Shown here one piece after another: positions 22,435 through 34,602 of a DNA stretch of 64,000 nucleotides; position 1 is the first letter of the stretch, and each line of letters starts with the position of its first letter. The stretch is from the NCBI GenBank assembly GCA_022702705.1, contig CM040427.1, positions 17,135,625-17,199,624 on the forward strand, read 5' to 3'. The position numbers and the translations under genes were made by a program. The stretch is from Papilionanthe hookeriana x Papilionanthe teres. Lineage: Eukaryota; Streptophyta; Magnoliopsida; Asparagales; Orchidaceae. The notes under the pieces were generated by a model, which was given only the letters and a program-made list of their open reading frames with translations, was not told where the DNA came from and searched no databases.

Positions 22435-23480
22435 CCCAACATCATATTCTCATCAAGTTTAAGTTGATCCACTGAGAAATAAGGTTTTAGTCTATGGCCA
22501 TTTACTTTCAATATTTTCTCAGTTTTAGGATCTTTAATATCCACATCTCAATAAGGATAAACTTTTATTATAATAAATGGACCCATCCACTTGTACTTAA
22601 GTTTCCAGCAAATAATCTTAATCTTGCATTATATAGCAAAACTTGTTGTTCATGCTCAACATTTTTTATTCAGAATCTTACGATCATGCCACATCTTCAT
22701 CCTTTCTTTATATATCTTTGCACTTTCATGTGATTTATTCCTTATCTCTTCAAGCTCATTTAATTGCAATAATCTTTTCTCACCAACATCCTTCAAATTA
22801 TAACTGAACTCTTTAATAGCCCAATATGCTTTATGCTCAAGTTCAACTGGTAAATGACAAGCTTTTCCAAAAATTAATCTATATGGTGACATTCCTACAG
22901 GAGCCTGTATGCAGTTCTATAAGCACACAAAGCAAAATCCTGTTTGATTAACCAATCCTTTTATTTGGATTAACAGATTTTTCCAAAATTCTTTTAATTT
23001 CACGATTGGATAATTCAACTAAACCACGATGATAAGCAGTAACAATTTTATGGATGATATGATATTTCTTTACTAGTTTCTCTATAATTGTATTTCTAAA
23101 ATGACTTTTCCCATCAGTTATGGTTACTCTTAGCATTCTAAATCTATAAAATATGTTCTTTCTTAAAAATTTTGAAACTCATTGAGCATCACATCAAGGT
23201 AAAGCAATAGCTTTTATCCATTTAGATACATAGTCTACTGCTAATAAAATATACAAATATCTGAAAGATGGTATAAAAGGACCCATGAAATCTAATCCCC
23301 AAATGTCAAATATTTTAACATCCAACATATAATTGAGGGGCATCTCATTTCTTCTAGAAATATTGCCTACACGCTGACACTGATCATAATTTTTATTATA
23401 AGTATTAACATTCATAAAAATTGTAGGCCAATAAAATCCGGATTATAGAATTTTATATGCATTTTTATCAACACCAAAAT
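22435..23480 (-). pseudogene. Integrase of element X, degraded
   Basis: Three open stretches together cover an Athila-type integrase. The N-terminal piece (23194-23415) has the end of the zinc-binding domain (DQCQRVGNISRRNEMPL; the first cysteine of the usual CDxCQR is replaced by Y) and the core GLDFMGPF...LAVDYVSKW with the first catalytic aspartate region. The next (22948-23136) has DGKSHFRN with the second aspartate region and the SNREIK segment with the glutamate. The third (22656-22892) is the C-terminal part: MSPYRLIFGKACHLPVELEHKAYWA. The frame then continues with stops through a GNL..SGWVHL-like and GDPLDI tail close to 22435. Integrase would insert element cDNA into chromosomes; frame breaks make it non-functional. 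Confidence 0.85.
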
Positions 23481-23631
23481 GTCCCCCAAAATCAGAATCA
23501 TGATATTTTTAAATAATTTCATAAGCTTCTTTTAATGGCACAAATCTTCGAATAATTAAATCATTTCCTTGTTTATATAAAAACGGGTTGTCCCAAAAAT
23601 AAGTCTTAGCTTCAAATAAAAATTTATTTCT

Positions 23632-24130
23632 CTATTGGTATGTCAAACCATAGGGTAATATGTCACTAACAATTAAGTTTACAATGTTTGCATACCATGG
23701 AACAGGCCACTCATTAATAGTGAATAATTTTTCATCATGACAATGCTCATTAATTTCTTCATTATAAAAGAGAAATTTCAAGCCTGGATAGATGATCAGC
23801 AATTTGATTGGCAGCACCATTCCTATCTACTATCTCAAAGTTTAATTCTTGTAAAAGAAGAATCCATCTTATCAGTCTTGGTTTTGCATCCATCCTTTTC
23901 ATTAAATATTTAATAACAGAATGGTCAATATGCACCAATCATTTAGTTCCAATTAGATATGATCTAAATTTATCAAAAGCAAATACTATAACTAATAACT
24001 CTTTCTCAGTTGTGGTATAATTAATTTGAGCTTCATTAAGAGTTCTACTAGCATAAGAGATCACTTTGAAAATTTTATCGTATTTTTGTCCTAAAATAAC
24101 TCCAATAGCATAATCACTTACATCACACAT
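23632..24130 (-). pseudogene. RNase H and connector of element X
   Basis: The stretch 23939-24130 matches the gypsy RNase H domain: CDVSDYAIGVILGQ, ISYASRTLNEAQINYTTTEKELL and VFAFDKFRSYLIG. The first D and the E of EKELL are catalytic positions in the family. The remainder, in other frames, leads through an ADHLSRLE-like segment to the connector (23632-23820) with INEWPVPWYANIVN, the usual bridge to integrase. RNase H removes the RNA strand during reverse transcription. Frameshifts separate the pieces. Confidence 0.8.
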
Positions 24131-25150
24131 TAATTAAAAAGGTTTTTCCCAATATGGTGAAACAATAACAGCTACAGTGATTAACTTTTCTTTTAATAAC
24201 ACAAAAGCTTTTAGGCATTCTTTATCAAAATTAAAAATCGCATCTTTTTTCAATAAATGGCATAGAGGCTTAGCATTTTTTGAAAAGTCTTTAATATAAT
24301 GTCTGTAAAACCCAAGATGTCCTAAAAAACTCCTAATCTTCCTTACATTTGTTGGGCAATGTAAATTAGCGATTAATTGAATTTTTACAGGGTCTACTTT
24401 TATTCCTTTTTCTGAAATATGATGTCCTAAAATAATTCCTCCTGCTACCATAAATTGGAATTTTTCATAATTAAGGACTAAATTTGTTTCTTCACAGCAT
24501 TTAAGAACTTTAGATAAATGTTCTAAACATGATTTAAATGAAATTCCAAACACTAAAAAATCATCCATAAACACTTAAATTCCTTTTTCAATTAAATCAT
24601 AGAAAATTGTCATCATATATCTTTGAAATGTAGCACAGGCATTATATAGACCAAAGGGCATTCTTCTAAAAGCAAATGTACCATAAGGACTATTAAACAT
24701 TATTTTTCTCTTGATCCTCAAGAGTAATTGTATTTGGTGATTTCCAGTATATCCATCCAGAAAACAAAAGTATTTATGCCCAGCTAGTCAATCCAACATT
24801 TGATTAAGAAAGGGAAGTGAAAAATGATCTTTCCTGGTGGCAAGATTTAATTTTCTATAATCAATGCATATTCTTCATCCTGTAACTTATCATGTTGGTA
24901 TTAACTCATTCTTTTCATTAACAGTTACAGTTACTCCTCCTTTCTTAGGAACATAGTGAGTAAGACTAGCCCATATACTATCTAAAATAGAGTAGATAAT
25001 TCCAACATCTAACCACTTTAAATTTTATTTCTTAACAACTTCTTTCATAATAAGATTTAATCTCCTTTGAGGATCAGCCCTGGGTTTGTAGTTTTCTTCC
25101 ATAAGGATTCTGTGCATACAAATTGAATGACTGATTCCTTTAATATCAGC
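24131..25150 (-). pseudogene. Reverse transcriptase of element X
   Basis: The C-terminal half is open over 146 residues (24134-24574) and begins at the catalytic FMDD box (MFMDDFLVFG), followed by NYEKFQFM, GIILGHHIS, CPTNVRKIRSFLGHLGFYRHYIKDF and the thumb region. The upstream half carries FAFRRMPFGLYNACATFQRYMM and GYTGNHQI, with stops. A stop codon (24575-24577) lies where the family has a glutamate just before VFMDD. The protein would copy element RNA into DNA. Homology to Athila RT is clear from these motifs; stops and frameshifts make it non-functional. Confidence 0.9.
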
Positions 25151-25273
25151 TATGGTCCATCCAAAAGCTTTCTTATATTTCTTTAAAGTTTCAAGCAAAC
25201 TCTTTTTTTCTTCAATAGTTAATTTTTAGGAAATTATAATAGCCAAAGTTGAGGAATCACCTAAAAAGGCATA

Positions 25274-26275
25274 TTATAAATGTTCAGGAAGTAACTTCGA
25301 TTCAAGTTTAGAAGGTTTGTCAATTAATGGACAAAAAGATTCATCTTTCTTTGTCATATTCAAAACTTCAAAACTTTCTTGAACATAATTTAAATCTTCC
25401 TTAATAAAGTCATCAGAATATTGTGTTTCATCTTCTTGCTCGTGTTCCAACTTTTCACTTTCACATTTTTCTTCATATGTTACTTTAAAATGGCATTCAC
25501 TCAGATAACTACTTACATCCATCCTGAAACATTCATCATATTTACCTCTGGTAGGATATTTCATTGATTTTGAAATATTAAATGTAACGGTTTGATCATT
25601 GACACGCATAGTTAATTCCCTTTTATGTACATCTATCATTGCTCTTCCTGTAGCTAGGAAAAGTCTCACCAAAATAATAGGTATCTCTTTATCTTCCTCC
25701 ATATCAAACGCAATGAAATCAAAAGAAAAGATAAATTAATCTACTTTTACTAAAACATTTTCTATAACTCCTTTAAGATATGTTATCGAATGATTTGCTA
25801 ACTGTAGAGTTACAGTAGTAAGGGTTATTTCTCCTAATCTCAATCTTTTAAATATAGATAATGTCATAAGGTTAATGCTTGCATCTAAATCACATAAGGC
25901 TTTCCTATAAAATCCGTCTCCGATTACACATGGAATTGTGAAGCTATCAGGATCTTTAAGCTTTTTAGAAAGTTTCTTTTGAATTATTTTACTGCATTCT
26001 TCACTAAGTGCAATACTCTCGTTATCTTCAAACTTCCTTTTTTTGTTTAGAATGTCCTTCATAAACTTCACATAGCTTGGCATTTGTTCTAAAGCTTCAA
26101 CAAATGGAATATTTATAGTAAGTTTCTTAAAAATTTCCAAGAACTTTGAAAATTGCTTATCCAACTTTTGGTGTCTAAGTCTCTGAGGAAATGGTGGGGG
26201 TAACTTTTCTAAATCTTTTTGGTGGAGAAATAAGTCTTTCCAAACCTTTCTGAGCTTCCTCTTTTGATTCATCAA
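25274..26275 (-). pseudogene. Protease and PR-RT linker of element X
   Basis: The 179-residue stretch 25736-26275 is a textbook Athila protease region: PPPFPQRLRHQKLDKQFSKF, INIPFVEALEQMPSYVKFMK, SFTIPC and the active-site strand ALCDLDASINLM, then LADHSITY and GVIENVLVKVD. In the family the active site is D-L/S-G; here the glycine is an aspartate (CDLDAS), so catalysis is doubtful. A break of about 33 bases with a stop separates it from the linker (25274-25702), which starts MEEDKEIPIILVR.FLATGRAMIDV and continues as an acidic tail. The protease would process Gag-Pol. Confidence 0.85.
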
Positions 26276-26639
26276 TCTCTTCTTTCTCTACTTTAATCTC
26301 TTTTTAAACTCTACCTTCCAACTCTATTACACTTCTCAATTGAATAGCTTTTACTTGCTTTTTATTTGTCTCTTGGATTTATCTCTGTATTACTAGGAAA
26401 TATTCCTTGGGATCTATTAATTAATGAATTGGTTATTTATCCCAATTGATTCTCAATATTTCTAATTGTAACTCCTTGACTTTGCAATTGACTTCCCATT
26501 TGTAACACCACTTCTTCTATAACAACTTTTTCTCCTTAAATTATGAAGCACTGTTAAAACCTTGAGGATAAGTGGTGTTATAATTACCATTCCCTTGGTT
26601 GTTCCATTTCCCCAATGTGTTTACTTAATTGTTCCCTCA

Positions 26640-27650
26640 TTTTTTATTATTACCACCCTAATTATTGTCATTCCAGTTAAAGTTTGGATGGTTCTTCCAA
26701 CCTGGGTTATTAGGCTTATTTATGGCATTCAAAGTTTTTAATAATTTTTTAGAATCTACCATTTGGTCTAATGAATTTTCTTCAATCATTGAAATTGGTT
26801 GAAATAAATTCATTCCAAATTGGTCTATCTTCCTTGAAATTGCAGCAACTTGATTTGCTAACATTGCAAAAGCATCAGATTCATGAATATTAGCTACCTT
26901 TTTAGGATTTACCCTCTCAGAAGGCCATTGAAAATTATTTGTAGTCATTTCTTCAATTAAAGCATAAGTGTCATTAAACTGTTTAGACATCAATGAACCA
27001 CCGGCAGCAGCATCGATAATAGATTTAACAGATCCAACAAATCCATTATAAAATTTTGAATTATTAATCAATCTGGTATGGAATGATGTGGACATTCTCT
27101 TAGGAGATCTTTAAAACGTTCTCATCATAAATAGATTCCCCTTCAAACTGACAAAAAGATGTAATATCATTTCTAAGCTTTGTAGTCTTTGATGGTGGAA
27201 AATAATTAGCAAGAAACTTTTGTGCTAAATCACCCCAAGTTCTGATAGATCCAGGTGCTAACGAGTTTAAACACATCTTAGCTTTATCCCTCAATAAGAA
27301 AGGAAAAAGTTTAAGTCTAATAGCATCATGCGAAACACAATCATATTTAAATGTAGTACACAAATCTAGAAAATTGGCAAGATGTAAATTTGGATCCTCA
27401 GCTGGTGTTCCCCCAAACGGATTATTAGATACCATTTGGATAATAGCAGGTATAAGTTCAAATGAATTAACAGATACAACAGGATTTTGAATACTACCAT
27501 GAAATTCATTTACTGTAGAGTTAGCATAATCTCTTAAAAATCTAAATTCTTGATGGATTTAAGCATTTTGATTTTTAATTTCTTGAATATTTTTATCTTT
27601 TTCTGTATTTTTAATTTTTATGATTTTTCTTATAGTTTTTTTCTAATTCA
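26640..27650 (-). pseudogene. Gag of element X
   Basis: The capsid core (27100-27435) has IIQMVSNNPFGGTPAEDPNLHLANFLDLC, YDCVSHDAIRLKLFPFLLRDKAK, PGSIRTWGDLAQKFLANYFPP and KLRNDITSFCQFEGESIYD. Just after ESIYD a small deletion of about seven bases shifts the frame, where the family normally continues AWERFKDLLR. The frame reopens at 26658-27095 with MSTSFHTRLI, FYNGFVGSVKSIIDAAAGGSLM, YALIEEMTTNNFQWP and the tail NKPNNPGWKNHPNFNW. Upstream of 27435 the frame continues through RDYANSTVN to about 27650. Gag forms the virus-like particle. Intact length would be near the family norm. Confidence 0.85.
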
Positions 27651-27821
27651 AAATCATAAGGCACAAGTCCTTCAGAACCTGAACTACACATATATTATTA
27701 TAAAACACAATAAAATAAAATCACACAACAAAAACAACAATTTCCTAAAATAAATCTCATAAGTTTAAATAAGACTTTTAAAATTTACAAATAAGTTTTT
27801 TTTAAACTTGATTTTCTTCTT

Positions 27822-27839
27822 TCCCCGGCAACGGCACTA
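27822..27839 (-). other. Primer-binding site, tRNA-Asp type (element X)
   Basis: The minus strand reads TAGTGCCGTTGCCGGGGA, two changes from TGGCGCCGTTGCCGGGGA, the complement of the 3' end of plant tRNA-Asp used by Athila-clade elements. It lies 6 nt (AGTTTT) inside LTR X. Confidence 0.9.
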
Positions 27840-27845
27840 AAAACT

Positions 27846-29639
27846 TGATCTCGAAATATTTATGCTTACGTTTTTTATATAAATTGATACGTCGCTTAAT
27901 GATATTATAAAATGGGATTCTATGCAATTATATGTATCGTTATCAAGTAATATAGAACTTTCTGATTAAGCTCCGAGATATCAAACCCACAGAGAATGTG
28001 TTAAACAAAGAAAATATAAAAATATCTTTTTACTTTTTAAGAAAGATCTTAACCAAACTAAAGATAATAATCTAGGAAACAAAACTTGATTCGTTTTGTT
28101 AATTTTTAAAATTTAAAATAAAAGTAAACAAGAAATTTGACTAAACTTTCATAAGATGTATACAAATGCAAAAAAGTTAGCTTTTTTCCTTTTTATGAAT
28201 CAGTAAAAAGTCATGGAAATTATTGTTGTGGAAGTATCTAAAATGTGTTTGTGCCAAATAGGAGCAATTATATTCTTTATCCTTACTAGATATGCTATAA
28301 AGAACATAGGTTAATCTAATGTTTTATAAATCTTGAAGACAAGTTAGGCAGGAAAGATAATAGCTCTCACTTTGGAGTTTCCTCTATTCCCTTCACTTGG
28401 GGGATAACATCTCGTATCAAAACATAAAACAATAAATTGAATTGGGGGCTTTAGCCTGTCACTCTAAAGTCCTCTAATTCCACACCCAGCATAGTATATC
28501 TCCCTATTTATTTGCACTCATCCATATGAATTATAATCTCACCCAAATAATCTCATGTGATTCTTTCCAATTGTTGATTGAGATAATACCATACTGGTTC
28601 TTACATGTTCTCACACATATTTTAACATCTTAATTGGCCAAATCAAGAAGTAAATGAAGTGCAAGGTTTTGAATCATCAAAACTTCTTCCAAGAATTAAA
28701 TCATATACTTCACACAACATACTTCCATAACTTTATTATTTCATCATATTAAGGAGAAAGAAAAAGAAAACTACTCATAATTTATGGAGAAAATACAATC
28801 ACGACTTGGTTTAAAAGTAGAAATTATAGTGAAAATACAAGAAGTCCTAATTAAAAACCAAATGTAATAACAAAGATAAAGACTTATCTGAAAAACCTCT
28901 ACACGAAACTCTTGAAGTTCCTTTGAAAACTTTGTTTTTCCTTACAAGACTTTATAGAGGTTGACGCCGAAATATGAGGACTCCAATTCTTTAATCTAAT
29001 CCTAATACAAACTATAGTAAAATAAAGTAAAAAATGGTGAAGTGGAGTGGTGTGTTTCTAAAATAATTCTCTTACAAAATAAACATAAACCACACTCTCC
29101 AACACCAACCACTTTTCTAATATATAAATCCTCTTTTTACACTTTTCCAACAGGTGCCTTCGTATCTCTTCAAAATGTTTCCAGATTCATTGAATCCTCC
29201 AAGAGATGCATCCATTCAAGAGTAATTTAAATTAATTTTCGCACCAATAGGGAGTTACCCACGTTCTCACCAAGAGATGCCTCAAATACCTCTTCAAAAT
29301 GGCACCAAAATTTAAATAACTCCTCTTTTATACTTTTCGTGCATAAGCGCGAGGTCGCGGCGCTTAACCACGGGTCTTTTGGCATGTAAGCTCCAGATCT
29401 GGTGCATAGAGGCAGGGCTCTAGCACGTAAGCCCCATCTTGGTGCTTAGCCGCTAAGATCAATTTTGCACCTTTCTTCATTTTCGCTCCAATTTTGATAC
29501 TTTTCACTCCTTTCATCACATTTATCTATTTAATCATACATGCAAGCAAAATACACAAAATACATTCCATTAAAGTGCAATATCATCAAAAATAGGTATA
29601 AAAATGTGTATAAAAATACTATATATTTTAGGTGTATCA
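27846..29639 (-). mobile_element. 5' LTR of element X
   Basis: On the minus strand it starts TGATACACCTAAAATATATAG at 29639 and ends GATCA at 27846, 1794 bp. It aligns with LTR Y, which is in the opposite orientation. GC-rich words with GGCGC at about 29341-29460 correspond to the palindrome cluster of Z. The TATA position is decayed (GTGTAAAAAG near 29130-29145). Confidence 0.85.
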
Positions 29640-31507
29640 CTCGTGTCCCATACCTTAAGTTTGGATTATATATTCTTGTATAGATTTATGACTGGGCGTG
29701 TATATGCAGAGTCTGACTGCTTTTTTTGCTTTCCTAGGATATATTGTCGACCCATCGATATTTGGCCTCTTTTATATTTTATTTTGAAGTGCTTTCTTTT
29801 TTAGTAACATCATGCCTGGATTGGCTTATATTATTTCTGTGCATCTGGTATTCTATGAAAATATAATTTTGGCTCACTAAGAACCCTAAAATTATAAATT
29901 TTCTACTTTAAAATAAACCTAAATAAAAAAATTCAAGATGAATTAAAATGTAGGTTTAAAAGTCATGGTTTTCAAAACCTGCATTTACTTTCATGCATGG
30001 TCTTCGTGCTAGTTTTAAACTGGTTTGCATTGTATGGATATCATCCAAGCTATATAAAAGGGCCTCCATAATAATTAAGGACCACTCTAGATAACTGCTT
30101 TCATGTGTGCATGTCCCGAGGAGGAGCCGCCATGCTTCTTCATTCTGACTGGCCCATCATACCATTTTTTATATAGGAAGTTGTCTAATGCGCTTAGGGT
30201 GTTAGAAGACTCCAAAACCCAGTCGGATGTAAGTTCTTTTATCGGAGCATTTCCAGCATATTAGTTGAACCTCCACCTCTCTTTCTTCCTTGAGGTATCC
30301 TTGCCACTTCGGTAGGTGTATGCCCCACCTCTTAGAGCTCCAAATTCTAATCATAGGATAGAGTTTTCTTCCTTTGACCTTAGAGCTGTCGAGGCCCTCT
30401 GTGGATGACGTAATTTATGAATTACTGACCAGTGATCTCAGGACATGTTGGGTCGACTACCTTCATGACTAGGTAGACTTAGGGTCTTAGATGCTTGGAA
30501 TGATGAATCCATGGTACTCTGACCTGGCTCCCACTGCCTTATATGGATTACTCCCCACTTCCTTGACTACCCCTATTGTGCCTTGTCACTCCTTGATTTC
30601 GTTGCTACCATATTGACGGTCTGATGCCTATGTGCTGTCACGCGTTTAGGATACAATGATTTGTCCTCTTTCCTTATGTCATGGATGTGCTTTGACACAT
30701 TGGGATATCCTCTTCAAGATGATTATTATTATTCCATAAGCTCCAAATGCTGATGAGTTACTACCCATTTAGGATGTGAGAGACTCCCTCTCTTCCTAAG
30801 GGCTTAGCATGGACTTTCCCATACGGAATAACCATTCCTTTCACAACTCATTTCCTCAGGTTCATGATAATACAAGTGAAACCTTTTATCAAAAGTATTC
30901 TTGGGCATCCCCAAGATGTAATTAACCAAGTGTGATACATCCCCATTGGGAGTTCTTTTGACCCCAGAACAGATATCTACACTTAAATCTCTGTTTATGG
31001 GTAGCCTACGTAGGTATTCTTTTGCACATGTTGGTCCAATGTTTCTCCACCCGATCTTTTTTGGGCAGACATAGTTGACATATCCTTATAATGTGTTTCG
31101 TACGTAGGCTCTCCACATTTTTTTATCTGTTATTTTTTGACTTTGTCGTATGTCTGTCTTTTCCGATTCCTCTCTTCTCCGAGCCATTCATATGATCTAG
31201 AAGAGAGATTTATTCTGAGAAGGAATGTATATAAAGATTGACAACATGGTGAATCCTTCAAAAATGAAAGAGAGAAAAATGGAACTTAAACAAATATGAT
31301 AATATTGTTTTTAAAATGCAGTTGGTTAATGTCATGAGATAATTCGCTATCTAACAAAAATCTCCAAGCTTGATCATTATCGGCAGTGGAATCTTTGAAC
31401 CAATTCGCTCACTTAAAGAAGTCACTATTCTCTATTCTTTTACTTGGACACCTGCAAAACTGTCTCCCATAGCTTTGTGGTTGTCTCAAAGTAAACATGG
31501 AACCTTT
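29640..31507. other. Unassigned non-coding stretch
   Basis: No credible gene or known domain was found. Base composition is more balanced than the surroundings. TACGTAGG-type words at about 31007 and 31099, spaced near a TTTTTGGGCAGACATAG segment, recall LTR ends of some plant retrotransposons, but no PBS or paired copy was found in the window. It may be old LTR or flanking DNA into which X was inserted. Confidence 0.4.
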
Positions 31508-32628
31508 TAGTTCACAATAGCAGTGCAGATGCTCTGGAAGCATCAGAACTCCTCAAAAGAATCTTTTCTTAAGATTTAAAACAATAAAGAACAAATCATT
31601 AGATGGAACATTAGTAATAAAGAATATTAGAAATAAACGATTCAAGGTTTATGAAACTGTTAGGCCTTAGAGAACAACATGCAAACCAAAGCATTTCTTA
31701 CTACAAGAAGACATTAAGCACTATAAAGAAAGGGTTCTTGATTGCCTTTAAACCATGTAATATCAAGCTTGTGTGTGTCACATATGCATCACCAAAAAAG
31801 TCATCCAAAAGAACCTCAAAAGTCGTAGTCTTGATAAAAAAGTGAAACTTGGTTGCCTTCACTGGAATTTCATATGTGTCAAGAACCAATAACATATAGG
31901 TCATCTAGAAGAACCCATAAGGTCAAATATGTCTTCATAGACCTCCAAAATAAAAATAATAAAATAAATTACATTACATATTATACCCATGGTTGCCTCA
32001 CAAACCATCCAAGTGGGAAAAAATACATGTAAAAGAATTGGAAATAGAAGATTCCTTACTTTGAGATTCAAAATGTACATTTTTGAATAAACCATTAAAA
32101 TAAAAAATAATAAACGTTTTCACAACATATTAAAAATAAATTACAAAGAAATATACAATGACACCATTAAACTTACAATTATGACATCTATAATCGCTCT
32201 CTCAAATCTATCATCTCTTTTGCATATTCTTTATTCTGATTGTAAGTCCTAGGAAAATCCCTTTCAGCTAGTGATAAAGATTGTTCTATGTGATATTCAT
32301 ATTCTTCAGCAGAGACATGTGAATGATCTTCATCAGCTCTATTGAAGATATCATTGTGTGAAGAATGTCACTAAATGTAGTTGTGAAAAGCCATTGTGGC
32401 GACCACAATCTATACTTGTTTACAAAACTGATAAGTCGGCATATCCCGTAGAATGACCCATTTATTTTTCCAAACTCCAAATGTCCTTTTAAGAATACAG
32501 TGTAAGGATGAGTATCTCGTATTAAACATCTATTTCCCACCTTGAGTGACATTGTTAGCTCTTTCAAAATCAAGGATATGGTATTTAGTATCAGGAAATG
32601 ATTTGAGAAACCCACTTTGTAAGGGGTA
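31508..32628 (-). pseudogene. PIF/Harbinger transposase 3' fragment, copy 1
   Basis: Read on the minus strand from 32628, the frame gives YPLQSGFLKSFPDTKYHI, then FERANN, YSSLH, RTFGVWKNKWVI, DMPTYQFCKQV and VATMAFHNYI, followed by an acidic tail with RADEDHSHV and SLAERDFPRTY. This is the C-terminal part of a DDE transposase of the PIF/Harbinger type (DDE_4 group, HARBI1-like), lacking everything before the GYP motif. Stops interrupt it (one at the K before MFNTRY). The rest, to 31508, is non-coding 3' sequence. At 32628 the coding frame runs straight into the start of LTR F, so the element was split by that insertion. The same fragment recurs at 35774-36888. Confidence 0.75.
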
Positions 32629-34578
32629 TTTCACACACCTAAAAATTACCTACTTTTTTATATAAATTTCACACTCATTTTTAATTATATTACACTTTGA
32701 TGGAAGATATTTTTCATCTTTTTTATCTTCAGGTACAAGAATTGGACTTTTAGAGAAAATTAACCAATAACGATATAATTTGGAGCCAAATCGAGCAAGG
32801 AGGAAAATTCCGATCTGGCGCATTTTGATGTCTTTCTATGCTTAATCTCCTTCACATTTATCACATGTTTTTGAATGAAATTGAACTTTAAAGAAATGTT
32901 ATTTTCATGTTTATCTTATAGGTATAACGCTTGGAGTAGACTGGAGCTAAAATGAGGTAAAACATAGCCAAACGAAGCAAAATAGAGGTGTTGCCCATAG
33001 GGTGGCGCCTAGGAGCCAAACATGACAAGAAAACGGAGCTTAGGCACAACAGAAACTGGCCTCTAAGCACCAGAAATTGTCCAGGACTGGTTTTTATCTG
33101 ATTTTGAGCAATTCTAATAGATTTCAAGTAGCTTAGCAAGCCCCAAAGAGTTATGCAATGAATCTAAACACTTGGAAAGGCTTTTGGAGTGAAGAGTTGT
33201 GTCTATTGAAGTGAAGAGGTGTGTCTCTTGGAGTGAAGAGGTGTGTCTCTTGGAATAAGGAGGTAATTGGTTTCTCTTTAAGAAGAGGGCTGGCGTCTCT
33301 CATTAGAGGGATAATTAGGAAGAGTTTTTAGTGAGTTTTGAGAGAGCTTGACTTGTCTCTTCAAAGAGGCATGAGTGTGTGAGAGAGTAGGAACTTCGAT
33401 TTCTACATTTTCTGGAGAGACTAGTGAGGGATTTTGAGAAATATTTGTAAGTAATTGTATGAGCATTGCGTGGATCAGTAGGAGTCTTTGTTGGAGGGAT
33501 TTTAATCTTTCACTCAGAGGGAAAAAACTAAATATTGTGTTCTTCATTATCTTAAAATTGTTGTAAACACTTTTCTATTGATTTTGCTTTGATTTAAACA
33601 ATGTTTTCTATCATTTTTTCTCCATGCTTAGCGAGTAGCGTTCTTTACTATTTCTCCTTGTGATGAGAAGTAATCATGTGTGGGATTAGAATGGTTTGAG
33701 GATTTCTTTTATTCAAAATTTGTGATGATATTTTCACTGATTCTTTATTTTCTTTACAAATTGGCCACTTATGAGGTTAAAATCTAATACAAAACATAAT
33801 GACCGGGGAGGACTATGATTTCACTCAGCTAGTGAATACCACATTAACCTTTAGGATGAGAGGTAGACTCAGTCCACAGGTTAGTGCAAATAGATAGAGA
33901 GATATGTTTTGAAAGGCGTAGAATTGATGTTTCTAGGGTAACAGGCTAGATTCCTAATCAATTTGATCTTGATTTTGGAACTTGAGGCCCTGGTTGGTAT
34001 ATAGATGGCACAATGATAATCTAGATGTGAGAGGCTAGAATCTACTCAGCATTAGCATACAATCTGGGAACAAACTTTAGGTTAGACAATGTTCTTTATA
34101 CACTTGGAAGAGGTTAAAAAATGGGTAACAAATTATATTTTAATCTTCAAGATTCGATTCCTACACTGATAATGTTCTAATCGCAAGGGGAAAGTAAATT
34201 TAATTATATAAAAACTTTCCAAAGTCTCCTTAGAATTGTTTTTTATTTAATTTAGTTAACTTTAATTTTATAGTAAATTTAGGAAAATTGAACTTTTCAA
34301 AAATTTCAAATTAAGACCTGATATTAGTATACTAGAATTAGGCTAAGGGGTTTCTTACTTAGCTTCTCTATGAGATCGATACCGGGGATTTTAAAGAAAG
34401 TCATATATTACTTGAAATGAAACGTGCACTAGCTTAGAACCTCTAATGTGTGAAATATAAATAAAATTCTAAACTCTATAACATATTCTTTTTGCATAAT
34501 AGCCGCTAAATATAAATTAGGTTAAGTTTTTTGCCATCTTTTGGGAACTTAAATACTACATAATTGCAGTTCAGGTCA
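32629..34578 (+). mobile_element. 5' LTR of Athila-like element F (copy 1)
   Basis: The LTR starts TTTCACACACCTAAAAATTACC (copy 2 has TGAAACACC, so the first T-G is mutated here) and ends GTCA before a PBS. It shares the opening block with Y and Z, and the GGCGCCTAGG-like words at about 33003-33075. The ORF on the minus strand at 33278-33547 is not supported as coding. Length is 1950 bp. Confidence 0.8.
33170..33262. repeat. ~27-bp tandem repeat in LTR F
   Basis: AGTGAAGAG(G/T)TGTGTCT(C/A)TTG recurs three to four times. Copy 2 of the LTR has the same array at about 37446-37515, so it predates the duplication of the region. Confidence 0.8.
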
Positions 34579-34584
34579 AGTTTT

Positions 34585-34602
34585 TAGCACCATTGCCGGG
34601 GA
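34585..34602 (+). other. Primer-binding site, tRNA-Asp type (element F)
   Basis: TAGCACCATTGCCGGGGA, three changes from the tRNA-Asp complement TGGCGCCGTTGCCGGGGA, lies 6 nt after the LTR end. It sets plus polarity for F. Confidence 0.85.

Larger units (their letters stand above)
22435..29639 (-). mobile_element. Athila-like element X: 5' LTR, PBS, gag-pol (3' end missing)
   Basis: On the minus strand: LTR 29639-27846, spacer AGTTTT, PBS 27839-27822, gag, protease, RT, RNase H, integrase, ending at 22435 against LTR Y. The protein order and motifs are those of the Athila clade of Ty3/gypsy. The post-pol region and the proper 3' LTR in minus orientation are not found in the window. Many stops and frameshifts show that it is old. 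Confidence 0.85.

Noticed and set aside
32286..32615. 109-residue minus-strand ORF beginning MGFSNHF as an intact gene
   Set aside because: The transposase motifs lie in a different frame of the same strand; this ORF is a shadow of the Harbinger fragment.
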